Notes under the pieces: generated by a model
What the model saw: only the letters and a program-made list of their open reading frames with translations
Database searches by the model: none
What the model was told of the DNA's origin: nothing
Shown here: in pieces, positions 26,106 through 34,254 of the stretch
Layout of the letters: the number at the start of each line of letters is the position of its first letter
How positions within the stretch are numbered: position 1 is the first letter of the stretch
Position numbers and translations under genes: made by a program
Assembly (NCBI RefSeq): GCF_017353175.1
Contig: NZ_JAFMYW010000005.1
Span: forward strand, 1 to 64,000
Origin: Fibrella forsythiae
GTDB lineage: Bacteria; Bacteroidota; Bacteroidia; Cytophagales; Spirosomataceae
Direction of reading: 5' to 3'
DNA: 64,000 bases

Positions 26106-27647
26106 TTACCCCGCCCAGTTCTCTCGGTCTAAGCTGCGGTATTGAATAGCTTCGGCTAAGTGTTCGATCCTGATTTCGTCGGTGCCGGCAAGATCGGCGA
26201 TGGTGCGTGATACTTTCAGAATACGGTCATAGGCACGGGCTGACAAACCGAGGCGTTCCATGGCTGTTTTGAGTAGAATACGTCCTGCGGGGTTGATCTC
26301 ACAGATTTCCTTGACCATTTGAGAAGGCATCATGGCGTTGGAATAGATGCCTTCATGCCCTTCAAAACGTTTTGTCTGGCGTTCACGGGCCTGCACTACC
26401 CGTTCGCGAATGGCTTCACTGGTCTCGGCGGGGCGATTGCCAGTCATCTGATCAAACGAGACGGGCGTTACTTCAACGTGTAGGTCAATCCGATCGAGCA
26501 GGGGACCGCTGACTTTGTTGAGGTACTTCTGTACCACACCGGGGCCGCAAACACACTCTTTGTCGGGGTGGTTATAGTAGCCGCAAGGGCATGGGTTCAT
26601 GCTCGAGATTAGCATGAAATTGGCCGGAAATTCAACGGCCCATTTAGCCCGTGAAATGCTGACCTTTCGATCTTCAAGCGGTTGCCGCATCACCTCCAGA
26701 GCCGAGCGTTTGAACTCAGGTAACTCGTCCAGAAACAAGACGCCGTTGTGCGCCAGCGAGATCTCGCCGGGCTGCGGAAAGCTTCCCCCTCCTACCAATG
26801 CAGCGTCAGAAATGGTATGGTGAGGTGCTCTGTAGGGCCGCCGTGATACCAGCGTCGCTTTTGCTCCAAGCTTACCCGCTACTGAGTGAATCTTGGTTGT
26901 TTCCAGCGCTTCCTGGAGCGTCATGGGTGGTAAGATCGTGGGCAGGCGCTTGGCCAGCATGGTTTTCCCCGCCCCCGGTGGGCCGATCATGATGACGTTA
27001 TGCCCTCCGGCAGCGGCAATCTCCATCGCCCGTTTGATATTCTCCTGCCCCTGAACGTGCGCGAAGTCGGCATCATACGCATTCTGGCTGCTGAAGAACA
27101 AATCGCGCGTATCAACTACAAGTGGTTCGATGGACCGCTTACCTTCGAAAAACTCGAGTGCGTCCATCATGTTATGAACCGGAATAATGTCGAGGTTATT
27201 TACGATGGCGGCCTCTTCGGCGTTTTCAACGGGCAACACAAACCCTTTATACCCCCGTTTTCTGGCTTCAATAGCAATGGGTAATACGCCCTTGATTGGC
27301 CGGAGCGTACCATCGAGTGCCAGTTCACCCATAATGACATACTCTTCCAGGTTTTTTTCCAGATTGACCTGTTCTGACGCTTTCAGTACGCAAAGCGCAA
27401 TGGGCAAGTCATAAGCAGAGCCTTCTTTCCGAATATCGACCGGGGCCAGATTGACCACTACCTTCTGGCGAGGCATTCGGTAACCCGAATATTTCAGCGA
27501 TGCTTCAACCCGCTGTTCGCTTTCTTTTACGGCACTATCGGGTAAGCCAACCATGAAGAATTTCATACCCTGGCCGGCGGTCACTTCAATGGTAATGATG
27601 GTGGCGTTGACGCCATAAACGGCCGCGCCAAATGTTTTTGCAAGCAT
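26106..27647 (-). CDS. comM: YifB/ComM family Mg-chelatase-like AAA+ ATPase
   Basis: 513 aa. The N-terminal ChlI-like domain (MLAKTFGAAVYGVNATIITIEV ... GLPDSAVKESEQRVEASLKYSG) is followed by the AAA+ core with Walker A GPPGAGKTMLAKR (about 217-229) and Walker B VLFLDELPEF. A Cys cluster (MNPCPCGYYNHPDKECVC) and the C-terminal helical Mg-chelatase lid complete it. In Vibrio and Haemophilus, ComM is a hexameric helicase promoting branch migration of incoming DNA during natural transformation; homologues are found widely, also in species not known to be competent. The ATG at 27647 is chosen because it matches the family N-terminus. Confidence 0.92.
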   Translation of the reverse strand: MLAKTFGAAVYGVNATIITIEVTAGQGMKFFMVGLPDSAVKESEQRVEASLKYSGYRMPRQKVVVNLAPVDIRKEGSAYDLPIALCVLKASEQVNLEKNLEEYVIMGELALDGTLRPIKGVLPIAIEARKRGYKGFVLPVENAEEAAIVNNLDIIPVHNMMDALEFFEGKRSIEPLVVDTRDLFFSSQNAYDADFAHVQGQENIKRAMEIAAAGGHNVIMIGPPGAGKTMLAKRLPTILPPMTLQEALETTKIHSVAGKLGAKATLVSRRPYRAPHHTISDAALVGGGSFPQPGEISLAHNGVLFLDELPEFKRSALEVMRQPLEDRKVSISRAKWAVEFPANFMLISSMNPCPCGYYNHPDKECVCGPGVVQKYLNKVSGPLLDRIDLHVEVTPVSFDQMTGNRPAETSEAIRERVVQARERQTKRFEGHEGIYSNAMMPSQMVKEICEINPAGRILLKTAMERLGLSARAYDRILKVSRTIADLAGTDEIRIEHLAEAIQYRSLDRENWAG

Positions 27648-28038
27648 GATTCTACGGTAGGCAACTAGACGGTTATCCCCGAAAGGTATAATAGTCAAAG
27701 CTACAACAATCCCGACTATCTGACGTACCTAACTGAGTACAGGTAGGGGAACGTGGCCTGATGGAGTGTATTTTGCAGGCCATTTTCAACAGCATCTGCC
27801 AGAGGAATGAGATTTTTTATCTGCCTCGGTTATCTATAAATCCTGGCCGTTTTGCGAATCCTGCCATAAAATATGTGTTGCCTGTCAGGCACTCAGCGGG
27901 CCGTTTGCTAAGGGTGTGCACTATTTTCAGAGGTTTTTCGTTATATCATCATTGGTTCACATAAAAATCCAATTCTATAGGCTTACTCTACATAGTACCT
28001 CAATTTGTGTTTGTTCAACTTAAATCCGTACTATCATT
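27648..28038. other. 391-base spacer with no recognised feature
   Basis: The spacer lies between the divergent ComM-like and coiled-coil genes. It is AT-rich at 27950-28030. It contains one GGTACGT-type heptamer (as ACGTACC at 27723-27729). I see no tRNA, hairpin of note or convincing small gene; a 67-codon open frame at 27761 has no coding look. Confidence 0.5.
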
Positions 28039-28983
28039 ATGGAGAGTAATCAGCAGAAGCCGAAGGCAAACGGAGCACTTTTAGCCGCCCTAATATTAAT
28101 GACGGGTCTGGCCGGGGTGACGAGCTACCTGTATTTCGACAAGAAGACAGTGGCCGAAACGCAGGAAGTAACCATCGCTGAGCGTGTAGAAGAACTGTCG
28201 AATACCCGCGTGAAACTGGATTCGATCTCAACCGCCCTTGATACTAAAATTGCTGAAGTACAACGCTTAGGCGGCGATATTACAGAGTTACAAAAGGTAA
28301 AGGCCGATCTGGAAGCCGATAAACTGGCCTTGTCTCGGGGCGCTAAGCTGTCTCGGGCCAACATTGCCAAATATGAGCTCAAGATTCAGGAATACATGGC
28401 CTACCTGGCCGAAAAAGACACCGCCATTGCTGTGTTACAGCGCGAGAAAGAGGTGTTAGCTACCGACAATCAGACGTTGAATACGGAGAATGTTACGCTG
28501 AAAACACGTCGTCAGCAGTTGGAAGACACAGTCGCCGTTGTTGCCTCTCAAAACCAGGAACTTGCCTCGAAAGTAACCCGGGCGTCTGCACTTAAAGCGC
28601 AGAATATCAAGGTGCTGTCGGTAAATCCGAAGGGGAAAGAGAAGGAAGATGACGCTTACAAAGCGAAACGACTGGACAAAATTAAACTGGTTTACGCTCT
28701 GGCCGATAACCCAATTACGCAGGAAGAACCTAAAGACGTGTTCATCCGTGTGCTGGACCCCGATGGGGCTGTAATCTCTGATATGGCCAACGGTTCAGGT
28801 ACATTCAAATCGGGTAGCGATGAAATGGTTTACACCGTTAAGCAGACCGTAGATTATGACCGCAATGGCAAAAACGTTGAGTTGCTGTACACACGCGGAA
28901 CACCTTACCGGCCGGGTAAATACACAGTAGAGCTATACAGTGAAGGATTCAAGATTGGCTCAGGTGCTTTTGCTGTTCGATAG
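28039..28983 (+). CDS. Membrane-anchored coiled-coil protein, conserved hypothetical
   Basis: 314 aa. One membrane segment near the N-terminus (ALLAALILMTGLAGVTSYLYF, about 14-34) leaves a short cytoplasmic tail. A long heptad coiled coil follows (about 45-195; RVEELSNTRVKLDSISTALD, KVKADLEADKLAL). The C-terminal 110 residues are a compact beta domain (KLVYALADNPITQEEPKDVFIRVLDPDG ... GKYTVELYSEGFKIGSGAF). This layout is frequent in Bacteroidota hypothetical envelope proteins; the function is unknown. A strong terminator follows. Confidence 0.8.
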   Translation: MESNQQKPKANGALLAALILMTGLAGVTSYLYFDKKTVAETQEVTIAERVEELSNTRVKLDSISTALDTKIAEVQRLGGDITELQKVKADLEADKLALSRGAKLSRANIAKYELKIQEYMAYLAEKDTAIAVLQREKEVLATDNQTLNTENVTLKTRRQQLEDTVAVVASQNQELASKVTRASALKAQNIKVLSVNPKGKEKEDDAYKAKRLDKIKLVYALADNPITQEEPKDVFIRVLDPDGAVISDMANGSGTFKSGSDEMVYTVKQTVDYDRNGKNVELLYTRGTPYRPGKYTVELYSEGFKIGSGAFAVR

Positions 28984-29009
28984 ATAAGCAGGAGACTAAA
29001 TAACAGTGA

Positions 29010-29045
29010 AAACCCCGCCAGAACAGCTTCTGGCGGGGTTTTTTG
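29010..29045 (+). terminator. Rho-independent terminator
   Basis: A perfect 14-bp stem (29010-29023 with 29028-29041) with a 4-base loop runs into a T-run. It ends the coiled-coil gene and can also serve the convergent M14 peptidase gene. Confidence 0.9.
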
Positions 29046-29073
29046 TATCAACTATCAACTGGCTCAACGTTCG

Positions 29074-30585
29074 CTAATCAACTACGCCATTGCCCAACTG
29101 CTCATCGCTGAATCCGTTGACGAAGATATATTTCGTCTGGCTACCCTTTTTCAGAAGGAAGGTTGGAATCTGGCCAAGTCCGGGTCGGCCGGGGAGTTTT
29201 CCCTCGGATAGCACATGCACCGGATATGTTGGAACGCTGTTCTTTTTTAGTGGTTTGCTCACTTTAAAAGCCACCACGCCATCTTGCCGAAGCTGAGCTA
29301 TATCCAGTTTGCGGAGGTCTGCCAGTGAATCCAGCGTAGTGGCATGTAACCGAGCCGGCGTGAGCGTAAGGCCAGTCGCGTCAATCTCTCTAAGACCGTA
29401 AAACGTAGACAGGTCGCCAAGGTCTTCGATCGTGCTGCGGTACGAGAAGGCTCTGGCCGAATCGGTGCTGACTTCGTAGTGGTTAATGCCAAGATCGACG
29501 GTGTAGGGCTTGCCGTTGCGCGTAACCGTGGCGTTGCGAATCAGAAGGTCGAACAGGGTACGGCCGTTCTCGGGAATAGCCTGATACTCGGCCGTTTTCT
29601 CGCCCGTATACGATTCTGTAGCAATAGCGTGCAAAGCGGTCAGGATAGCTACGAAATTGAGGCGGCGAATGCTCATTTTTTCCGGATCACCAACCTGCCC
29701 GCCCGATTCGATCAGGATCAGCGTGGTTCCCCATTTCTGGATGTTATCGCCAAACGCACGGGGTTCAAACTCATCATCATACCGCGCCACATGACCGGGA
29801 ATAAATTGTTGCAATACCCGGTTCATGCCCACGATCAACTGCATCGACCGCTTTCTGATGTCGTTCACACTCCGGGCGGGGTCGTAGGCGGTGGCTAGGA
29901 ACGAAACCACCGCCTGACGCCCCGAATTGCCCACGCTGTAGCGCGGGTTCTGGTCGTGCAGGTTGAAGCCCACGAGCGGTTTCAGCGATTGTTGCAAGCC
30001 TTTCAATAATACCGATTCAGGCGATTGCAGGCGTAGCGCATCGCGATTCAAATCAATATCTGCCGAGGTACGTCGCTGGAATCGTTCGGCACCGTCGGGG
30101 TTAAGCATGGGTACGAAATAGAGCGTCGTTTTGCTCAGAATGGCCTGCCGCATGTCATCGAATCCATCGCCCGATGCTTGTAAGAAACGGAAAATATCGA
30201 ACATGGCCATAGTAGCCGTGGCTTCGTCGCCGTGCATCTGCGACCAAAGCAGTACCGGTATAGAACCCATTCCGGCTTTCACCTGATGAATGCTTCGCCC
30301 CTCAAGAGACGTACCTACCTGGCTCACAGAAAGCGGCTCACCCAGTTGCTGAATGACGGGTACTATATCGCGGTGTTTGAAGCGACGATGGGTAAACGAA
30401 GGATCTTTATAGGTATCGTGGGCATCATGAAGCTGCCTGGACAGCTCCTGCGCCTGTGTTGAGGTCAACAAAGTCATATACAAAAGTAAAGTCAAGAGCG
30501 TATGTGGCGCGTAAAAAAACACGCTGTAGGGCCAGGAAATACGTTGGTGGCTGCTGAGGGTGGCTGGTGTAAATGATGCGCTCAT
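29074..30585 (-). CDS. M14 family zinc carboxypeptidase, secreted
   Basis: 503 aa. An N-terminal hydrophobic stretch (about 21-45, ending STQAQ) is a signal peptide preceded by an unusually long basic/polar start. The peptidase M14 domain has the zinc pair H118..E121 in SQMHGDEAT, the substrate-binding NPDGAERF and LNRD, the third zinc ligand in GFNLHDQNP, and the catalytic Glu in ILIESGGQ. The C-terminal ~150 residues are unassigned. It probably trims peptides in the periplasm or outside the cell. It lies head-to-tail with the fluoride channel gene, 30 bases downstream of it. Confidence 0.88.
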   Translation of the reverse strand: MSASFTPATLSSHQRISWPYSVFFYAPHTLLTLLLYMTLLTSTQAQELSRQLHDAHDTYKDPSFTHRRFKHRDIVPVIQQLGEPLSVSQVGTSLEGRSIHQVKAGMGSIPVLLWSQMHGDEATATMAMFDIFRFLQASGDGFDDMRQAILSKTTLYFVPMLNPDGAERFQRRTSADIDLNRDALRLQSPESVLLKGLQQSLKPLVGFNLHDQNPRYSVGNSGRQAVVSFLATAYDPARSVNDIRKRSMQLIVGMNRVLQQFIPGHVARYDDEFEPRAFGDNIQKWGTTLILIESGGQVGDPEKMSIRRLNFVAILTALHAIATESYTGEKTAEYQAIPENGRTLFDLLIRNATVTRNGKPYTVDLGINHYEVSTDSARAFSYRSTIEDLGDLSTFYGLREIDATGLTLTPARLHATTLDSLADLRKLDIAQLRQDGVVAFKVSKPLKKNSVPTYPVHVLSEGKLPGRPGLGQIPTFLLKKGSQTKYIFVNGFSDEQLGNGVVD

Positions 30586-30615
30586 GGGTAAGTTAATGTC
30601 AGTAGTAAAGCCTTT

Positions 30616-30987
30616 TTATTTGGTAGTCAGCCACCAGCCACCTGTTGAGGCAAGCAAACAGCCGAACACGTTGAGCGCAATATTCAGGAGTGCGGCCCCT
30701 GCCCTACCCTGCTGAAGCAGCATCAGATTATCCTGACTGAAGCTGGAGAACGTGCTTAGCCCACCGCAAATGCCAACGCCCAGCAGTAACCGCCACGGTT
30801 CTGCCTCGGGTCGGCCAGCCACCCAACCCATTACGGCGCCTAATACGACAGACGCAAGTACGTTGACCGTCAGAATGCTAGCTGGGAAGGACGTACCTAG
30901 CCAGGTAATGGGAATCACCTTACCCAGGCTAAAACGAAGCATGCTGCCAAGGCCACCGCCTAAAAAAACGAGTACGTACTGGTTCAT
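30616..30987 (-). CDS. crcB: Fluoride channel CrcB/Fluc
   Basis: 123 aa with four membrane helices. Characteristic motifs are GGGLGSMLRFSLGK near the N-terminus and GICGGLSTFSSFSQDNLML, which contains the sodium- and fluoride-binding TFSSF motif. Dual-topology dimers export toxic fluoride. No fluoride riboswitch could be recognised in the 96 bases upstream. The metalloprotease gene lies 96 bases upstream in the same direction. Confidence 0.93.
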   Translation of the reverse strand: MNQYVLVFLGGGLGSMLRFSLGKVIPITWLGTSFPASILTVNVLASVVLGAVMGWVAGRPEAEPWRLLLGVGICGGLSTFSSFSQDNLMLLQQGRAGAALLNIALNVFGCLLASTGGWWLTTK

Positions 30988-31083
30988 CAGCCAAAAAAAG
31001 AGAAAGCTCAGAATACAGAGCCAAAATACGCGTAAAACGTACCTGAACTCTATATGCTGAGCTTTAAACTCGTTGATCGCTGA

Positions 31084-33729
31084 TTAACGGGTAACCATAA
31101 TCTTTTTCACCTGCTTGGCATCCCCGGCGTTCAGTTGCAGGAAGTACATGCCGGTTGGTAGCTGGCTAACATCGAGCTGTTCGCTGATTTGCTTGCCATT
31201 ACGCACCGTTACGGGCAGCTGACGTAATGTTTGGCCGGTAGGCCCGCTCAACGTCATAGTACCTTCTGTAGCCGTTTGCGACAGTTCGGCCATTACCCGA
31301 ACCGAACCCGATGCCGGATTTGGATATACCGAGAACGAAGCCAGCGGCAACGGCTCAGTAGCCAGAACAACGGGTGGTGGCGGCACCTGAATCTTCAGAT
31401 TATCGATCTGCCAGCCCCAGCCATGAACTAGCTGATCGGCAAAGAGCCGGAACCGAATGAGGATGACGTCGTTCGCCTTGAATGTTCCGTTTGCCTGAAG
31501 GCCAATCGTACGGGTTTTCAGTAGCGATTGCGTACCAACAGCGGTTGAGTTTGGCTCACCGGCGCTCCCCGTCGATGTGCTCGAATTCCAGGTGGCCGTC
31601 CATTCCGGATACGCATTGACGTTATAGCCATCGAGCAGAGTGAACCAGTTCAGACCATTGTCTTTGCTGCCTTCCACCGTTACATAGTCGTAGAAACCTT
31701 CGCCATTGAAGGCGGCTCCGGCATCGTTGGGTTCAACCAGGGCAATCTCGTCGAACTGGATACGAGCGCTATCAGGGTTGGTTTTCACGCGTATAGGCGC
31801 AAGCAGCGTATACGTGTAATTGCTTTCGTAGAACGCATTTAAGCCGTTTTTATAGGGGTGATCAGAATTTATGCTGGCACTGGTAAAACTGGCTGGCTGC
31901 TGAATACTGAATCCATTCCCCGCAAAATCAGCCGCCGCCGTTGCTGCCACGTTAAAATCATTCGTGTATTGCGTTCTGACCGTCGTTTGGGGAGCCACCA
32001 CACTGACCGAGTAAAAGCCAGTGACCGGACTTATGGCCTGATTCCGGGCGGCTGATACGTCGCGGGCTATAATCCGGTAGCTGATGACCGATCCAGCTTT
32101 AAGCGAACGGGTTGCAATAGGAATAACAGTCGCCCAAGTGCTGTCAGGTACGTTGTATCTAGATGGGTCGAGCAGAAACATCGGAAGGGCTTGCTTTGCA
32201 ACGCCATTGATCTGGTAATCAACATATACCGTATCTATTCCCTGTTTTGTGCGAGCTGCGTTGATTAGCCGCCGATTGTCTGACACTTTAGCCACAATCA
32301 GGAGTGAGTCTACTTTTGCCTCGAGTATCACTGTCTGCTCAGGGGCATGCACGATGGTTGGCGCAACGCGGTCCGGGCCGATTGTGAACGAATAGTAATA
32401 CTGGACAGTACCGCCGTTATCTTTTCCGGGATTGGTGTATGTCTTGCCCGTTCCATCCTGCGTTTGCAAATAATACACCGTACGGCCCGGCATTTCGCTG
32501 GCAGGTAATGTATACGAATACGTATCGGTGGTGCCCTGCCTAACCATGTTCACCTGCTTATAGGAGTTATCCGTCTGAGTAGGAAATCCTGTGCGGTAGA
32601 ACAATTTAGGCGGATCGGCACCCAGCGTTGTGTCGCTGACAACCCGGGCGGTGAACGTCACGGCACTGGTCGATTCTGTATCTGTAATGGGAGTATGAAG
32701 CAGCGAAGTGGTCTTCCATTCCAGATCTTCGAAAAAGGACAAAACGATTGGGCCTGGGTCCTGAGCAACTTCGGCGGCTCCAATGAAGGGAGTCATCAGT
32801 GAATTGGCCGTGCTTGCCCGGTAGGTTGTTTCGTCGAGGTGATACAGTGTCGACCCAGGCGAATACGCAGTTGGGGCGTAGAGTTTAGCCCTGTCGCCCG
32901 TTTTACGAACCAGCGTTGGGCCATTGATGTATAAGTTCTGGCCTGTGAGCTGTGTGTAAAGGGCTGACGAGCTACCGGCAATAGCATCATTCAGAATTTT
33001 GGTGCCCAGCCTATTTTCAACGTAAGCATCAAACACTGTCGAATACTGCACGCCGGCCGCCCGGCTTGTTGCATCGGCCCGAATACCACCCGTAAAGCCC
33101 AAACCGTGACCCAATTCGTGTAGCACAATCGTTACCAGATCATATTTGCCAGCCGTTGGCTTACCATCCAGTCCCAGGTACCAGTTGTTGGTGCTGCTGA
33201 AACTGGCGATGATATCGGCAGAGTCAGGGTGATTGATGTTTCGGCGCGCAACTTTCTCGGCGAGCGCCATCGGATAATAGGTTGTAGCCCGTTGCGATCC
33301 ATCGGGGCCTCCCACGTAATCGGCTGGTCTGGCGCTACCCAATACGCCGGTTGCCAGTGGTTGCCAAACCGCCGTAATGTTGATCGTTACAGGGCTGACA
33401 AGCAGGGTAGACCAAATATCCACAGCGCGTTGAAACGCCGCTCGGGCGCTATCTGGATACCCAATGTATTTCACCACAAACTTGGCCGTAGCTGCCTTAC
33501 GAGCGCGTGAATCGTTGAAACCAGCGGGTGGGCCTATACGCGAAAACACGTTCTCTTTTGATGCGTAACAGATGATGGAATCATTTTTTACGATCCGATT
33601 CCGCATGGCGAAATTCTCGTAGGTTGTCAGCGTTTTGAGCCTGGGAGGAGCTGTTCGTTTCTGGGCCATCAGCGAGCCTGTGGCCAGCAACAGGACGACC
33701 AGCAAACGCAATGCGTATCGGTGCATCAT
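31084..33729 (-). CDS. Secreted zinc metalloprotease-like protein with T9SS C-terminal sorting domain
   Basis: 881 aa. A signal peptide (YALRLLVVLLLATGSLMAQ) is followed by a protease-like domain with HELGHGLGF (H204-F212), the HExxH zinc motif. The metzincin third His is absent at its usual place, so the third ligand is uncertain. The middle region has Ig/fibronectin-like beta segments. The last ~80 residues form a T9SS type A sorting domain: FSVYPNPASGSVRV ... GQTLRQLPV ... LDVSQLPTGMYFLQL ... KKIMVTR. This predicts export through the outer membrane by the type IX system. The substrate is unknown. Confidence 0.87.
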   Translation of the reverse strand: MMHRYALRLLVVLLLATGSLMAQKRTAPPRLKTLTTYENFAMRNRIVKNDSIICYASKENVFSRIGPPAGFNDSRARKAATAKFVVKYIGYPDSARAAFQRAVDIWSTLLVSPVTINITAVWQPLATGVLGSARPADYVGGPDGSQRATTYYPMALAEKVARRNINHPDSADIIASFSSTNNWYLGLDGKPTAGKYDLVTIVLHELGHGLGFTGGIRADATSRAAGVQYSTVFDAYVENRLGTKILNDAIAGSSSALYTQLTGQNLYINGPTLVRKTGDRAKLYAPTAYSPGSTLYHLDETTYRASTANSLMTPFIGAAEVAQDPGPIVLSFFEDLEWKTTSLLHTPITDTESTSAVTFTARVVSDTTLGADPPKLFYRTGFPTQTDNSYKQVNMVRQGTTDTYSYTLPASEMPGRTVYYLQTQDGTGKTYTNPGKDNGGTVQYYYSFTIGPDRVAPTIVHAPEQTVILEAKVDSLLIVAKVSDNRRLINAARTKQGIDTVYVDYQINGVAKQALPMFLLDPSRYNVPDSTWATVIPIATRSLKAGSVISYRIIARDVSAARNQAISPVTGFYSVSVVAPQTTVRTQYTNDFNVAATAAADFAGNGFSIQQPASFTSASINSDHPYKNGLNAFYESNYTYTLLAPIRVKTNPDSARIQFDEIALVEPNDAGAAFNGEGFYDYVTVEGSKDNGLNWFTLLDGYNVNAYPEWTATWNSSTSTGSAGEPNSTAVGTQSLLKTRTIGLQANGTFKANDVILIRFRLFADQLVHGWGWQIDNLKIQVPPPPVVLATEPLPLASFSVYPNPASGSVRVMAELSQTATEGTMTLSGPTGQTLRQLPVTVRNGKQISEQLDVSQLPTGMYFLQLNAGDAKQVKKIMVTR

Positions 33730-33750
33730 ACACGTAGAATTGAGTCAGAG

Positions 33751-34146
33751 TCAAGAAGGATTGATTAGTACTAAAGATACTGAATTAAGGCAATAGCGCA
33801 AGCCCGTCGGCTGCGGTCCATCGTCGAACACATGACCCAGGTGCGCGTCGCACACGTTACAAAGCACTTCTACCCGATACATGCCGTAGCTGTAATCTTT
33901 TTCGAGCCGAACCACATCGGGCTGAAGCGGTTCGGTAAAACTTGGCCAGCCTGTACCCGACTCAAATTTGTTGGTCGATTCGAACAAAGGCGTTCCGCAG
34001 CAGACGCAGGCATACGTACCCGGCTCTTTCGACTCGCAGTATTCGCCCGTAAAAGCCCGTTCGGTGCCCTTCTGCCGGGTAACCCGAAATTGCTCGGGCG
34101 TCAGAATCCGGCGCCACTCTTCATCGGTTTTGATGACTTTCTCCAT
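33751..34146 (-). CDS. msrB: Peptide-methionine (R)-S-oxide reductase
   Basis: Reduces methionine-R-sulfoxide in proteins. The 131-aa product is a normal-length MsrB with the two zinc CxxC pairs (C47/C50 in ACVCCG and C96/C99 in CNVCD), the GTGWPSF motif, HLGHVFDDGP and the catalytic Cys C119 in LRYCLNS. There is no signal peptide, so it is cytoplasmic. The ATG at 34146 (MEKVIKTDEEW) matches the family; the frame is open upstream but that extension is not protein-like. It is divergent from recQ across 108 bases. Confidence 0.95.
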   Translation of the reverse strand: MEKVIKTDEEWRRILTPEQFRVTRQKGTERAFTGEYCESKEPGTYACVCCGTPLFESTNKFESGTGWPSFTEPLQPDVVRLEKDYSYGMYRVEVLCNVCDAHLGHVFDDGPQPTGLRYCLNSVSLVLINPS

Positions 34147-34238
34147 AGTACAATGATTTCTTACCCACGAATCGGGGTTTATTCTCATAAACGAACAACA
34201 CTGCCGAATTGTCTTACTGAAACCCGGACAGCTACTGT

Positions 34239-34246
34239 TATTTTTG
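34239..34246 (+). promoter_or_regulatory. Possible -7 element of the recQ promoter
   Basis: TATTTTTG matches the Bacteroidota TAnnTTTG -7 element and ends eight bases before the recQ ATG. No TTG lies at the ideal 20-base distance. If used, the mRNA would be almost leaderless. Confidence 0.35.
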
Positions 34247-34254
34247 TAATACGT

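Noticed and set aside
27761-27964. 67-codon open frame in the spacer before the coiled-coil gene
   Set aside because: No coding look (rich in rare residue runs), no start context, no neighbours in operon; treated as chance.
30988-31083. Fluoride riboswitch upstream of crcB
   Set aside because: The 96-base leader shows no recognisable crcB-motif pseudoknot layout and sits between two co-directional genes.
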